This document shows positions 62,801-64,000 of a stretch of 64,000 nt of DNA, piece after piece. This DNA is from Balanoglossus misakiensis (Eukaryota; Hemichordata), in NCBI GenBank assembly GCA_040954595.2, contig CM082577.2, forward strand, positions 16,368,001 through 16,432,000, in the 5' to 3' direction. Below the pieces are notes generated by a model. It saw only the letters and a program-made list of their open reading frames with translations, had not been told where the DNA came from and searched no databases. The first letter of the stretch is position 1, and every line of letters starts with the position of its first letter. The position numbers and the translations under genes were made by a program.

Positions 62801-63684
62801 ACAATGCAATGAATGAGTACAAGTCTTCAGCAATGGAGGATAGGGAGACTAAAGGTCCTGTGATTATGTTTTCAGTTCACCACAGGCAGTCAATTGACAT
62901 GAAAAAGTTCCTAACTGTTTAGCAAACCTCTCGGAAATCTTTCTTATTTTTCTACCGCTAACCACACAGTCTTCCCTCTCGAGAGATTGATTGTCAACTT
63001 TTTCATGACACCTTATGATCATGAAATTTCAGTTTGAATCAAGCCCCACATGTTTTAGACTAGTGTGGCTACCACATTATAACTGTTTCAATTAAAAGCC
63101 AGTCAAATTAATGCCTAATTTTGTTGGGTTAAACAATTTATCATGCCCTCATAAATAACATTTTCATCTTTCAGAAAACCTGGACTAAGGACAGATAAAA
63201 GAATCATTACAGATGAACACAGGAGAGTCTACTATGGCATGGCCATCTTTCTATATACATGTAGCACCAAAATGACACAGATTTCTTGACAATGTTACAT
63301 GTTTACTGTGTTTTTCCAACTTGACGAGTCAAGTGCTTGGTAGTTTATTCAACATCTTGAGTGTAGTCAGTGGCGATGACATGAAGTCTGCACTTTTTAA
63401 ATTGACATATTTTTTGTCACCTTTTAGATCTTGGTTTCAGTAATTGATTGATTCCTAAGTGCTTAAAACCACAACATTGTGAATAGGAGTCGAAGCAACC
63501 GAGGACACCTTACCTCAGGAATTTTTCCTGATGTTGAATAGACTGGCTGTGCCTGTGAGGATGTGGAGATGGGTGGTGCAGTGGCTGGAGTCATCTCAGC
63601 ACTTGCTGGGGCTGATGGAGTTGCGGCCGATTTCTGCTCCTCGTGTTTCTGTTCCCAATAGGAACGGTTCAGGTAGCGGGCCAG
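53848..63684 (-). CDS. HGS: HGS/HRS, ESCRT-0 subunit, C-terminal part (5 exons; 5' end outside window)
   Basis: HGS is the endosomal ESCRT-0 component that binds PI3P and ubiquitinated cargo and recruits clathrin and TSG101. Exons on the minus strand: 63514-63684, 62577-62781, 62068-62240, 61457-61636 and 53848-54462. All are in phase with GT/AG sites, giving 447 codons plus stop. Visible in order: LARYLNRSYWEQKHEEQ, a PSAP motif (TSG101-binding in vertebrates), the helical core (FVNRMKSDSQRGRSIANDTS), the coiled coil (LQDKLAQLRDAREALDALRE and IQIAQKLEIMRQKKQEYL), then a Gln/Pro/Tyr-rich tail ending LISFD, a clathrin-box-like terminus as in human HGS. The VHS, FYVE and UIM exons must lie beyond 64000. 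The last intron (54463-61456) carries a 6.1-kb transposon and a MITE. Confidence 0.95.
54608..54698. mobile_element. MITE family B copy abutting the large transposon
   Basis: TTAACCCTTTCACG at the left and GAGAAAGGGTTA at the right. The next base begins the left terminal repeat of the 54699-60789 transposon, which may have inserted at or into the end of this MITE. Confidence 0.65.
55733..57842 (+). pseudogene. DDE-type transposase of unrecognised family, broken
   Basis: Open segments are 55733-56113, 56167-56619, about 56610-56778 (another frame), about 56765-56961 and 57297-57842. A helix-turn-helix-like start (VSLNTISRWMVAPNKRF) is followed by LSCDNMNKVKVG, a likely first catalytic Asp (codon 56380-56382). 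Next come CGVMDGRSDFNVNF with candidate second Asp codons at 56712 or 56724, and PGYSAYNMVERG with Glu at 56830-56832, about 35-39 residues later. Two frame changes and a TGA (where Trp seems expected, after NMVERG) disrupt it. A GT/AG intron (56962-57296) joins ESK to VFDNAMQIL in phase. The last exon has FCKCADDECEHC and a C-x2-C...H-x4-H zinc-finger-like end. A possible small first exon (MAGPYA|GTCAGT) lies near 55253. The family pattern resembles DDE enzymes with an N-x-V-E-R third motif. Confidence 0.6.
58673..59325 (-). pseudogene. BEN-domain protein encoded inside the transposon, frameshifted at a G18 tract
   Basis: The frame from ATG 59325 (MEIPDLSAYLSPKKCPC) runs into GKKLVLRLMDQVFTKDELSD, the first half of a BEN domain. 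It then enters an 18-G run (58903-58920 on the plus strand as C), read as six Gly, and stops soon after at 58855. The second half of the domain, LDERRMAAITDQAALQFPEF with INGKCRHLWQKRY, continues in a different frame to the stop at 58673. A homopolymer length change of one base explains the break. BEN domains bind DNA and occur in chromatin regulators and some viral and mobile-element proteins. The frame is also open for about 45 codons upstream of the ATG. Whether the break is in the genome or a sequencing error cannot be told. Confidence 0.65.
59630..60756. other. right part of the transposon, no recognised gene
   Basis: An internal ~140-bp spaced duplication (TTTGGGTTACTAGCATGAAA versus TTCGGGTTAAAAGCGTGAAA, near 59650 and 59778) starts the region. 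The 185-codon open frame at 59687-60244 spans part of it and has one hydrophobic stretch, but no known domain. Confidence 0.4.
61227..61423 (+). mobile_element. TTAA-flanked MITE family A copy in the HGS intron
   Basis: TTAAAGGTATATGGTCAC at the left and TATATACCTTTAA at the right, with the family core AATCACAGATTTTCAGTGGG. It ends 33 bp from the donor side of the HGS exon 61457-61636. Confidence 0.85.
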
Positions 63685-64000
63685 CTATCAAGGGTCAACA
63701 CAAACATGGACACTTGCTTTAGGTGTGGCAATTCAAGTACATCTGAATGTTTCATTGTCTCGCGATTTGTCTGCCTAGTTTCAGACCCATGTTGATTCCT
63801 AACTACAACTTTTCATTGTAAAAAATTATATCTGCCACAATTTATCCATGATACAAGCACTAAGAAAATCTCGCTTTTTAACCCTATGCAGCCCAGCTCA
63901 TTTGCATAACAATGCACAGTGGAGACCAGAACTTTCCACTCAAATTAGAAAATATTATTCAATGACTGACAGTGATTTCTTTTCTTCAATATAACCAAAA

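Overview
The window is nuclear DNA from an intron-rich animal. Orthologues of human ATG5, DPY19L3 and HGS can be read exon by exon with canonical GT/AG splice sites. Moderate-to-high similarity to the vertebrate proteins, AT-rich introns and a dense load of small DNA transposons suggest an invertebrate deuterostome such as a hemichordate, lancelet or echinoderm. The species is an inference. No tRNA, rRNA, CRISPR or prokaryotic features were seen.

Layout. 1-1000: a probable terminal coding exon of an unrecognised gene (minus). 1841-3453: a repeat block with ~239-bp tandem units, each holding a perfect nuclear-receptor DR1 site. 4414-5490: a single-exon class A GPCR (minus). 6975-10058: weak exons of a Thr/Ser-rich mucin-like protein (plus), mixed with fold-back repeats. 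13108-18230: a ~5-kb inverted duplication with ~2.1-kb arms and a ~0.75-kb spacer, carrying two divergent Ser/Thr kinase genes. Their first ~285 residues differ at only one position, the Asp of the DFG motif (Cys in the left copy). 20165-20632: an orphan N-terminal domain related to Crypton-derived (KIAA1958/QRICH1/ZMYM-like) proteins.

24502-28617: complete ATG5 on the minus strand (7 coding exons, 270 aa). 31725-47505: complete DPY19L3 on the plus strand (16 coding exons, 742 aa). The two are head to head across ~3.1 kb. DPY19L3 introns hold many mobile elements: three Mutator-like fold-back elements with 9-10-bp target duplications, a pogo/Tigger-like element, a nested insertion and several TTAA-flanked MITEs. 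A Harbinger-like element lies between the two genes.

53848-63684: the C-terminal 447 codons of HGS/HRS on the minus strand; the VHS and FYVE exons lie beyond the right edge. Its last intron contains a 6.1-kb DNA transposon (54699-60789) with ~32-bp terminal inverted repeats. It encodes a broken DDE-type transposase of a family I do not recognise and, on the opposite strand, a BEN-domain protein interrupted by a frameshift at an 18-G tract. This transposase plus BEN-domain element is the best candidate here for something poorly described.

Functionally, ATG5 (autophagosome conjugation machinery), HGS (ESCRT-0 endosomal sorting) and DPY19L3 (ER C-mannosylation) are housekeeping genes with no evident operon-like link. 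The remainder is mobile-element and lineage-specific sequence.
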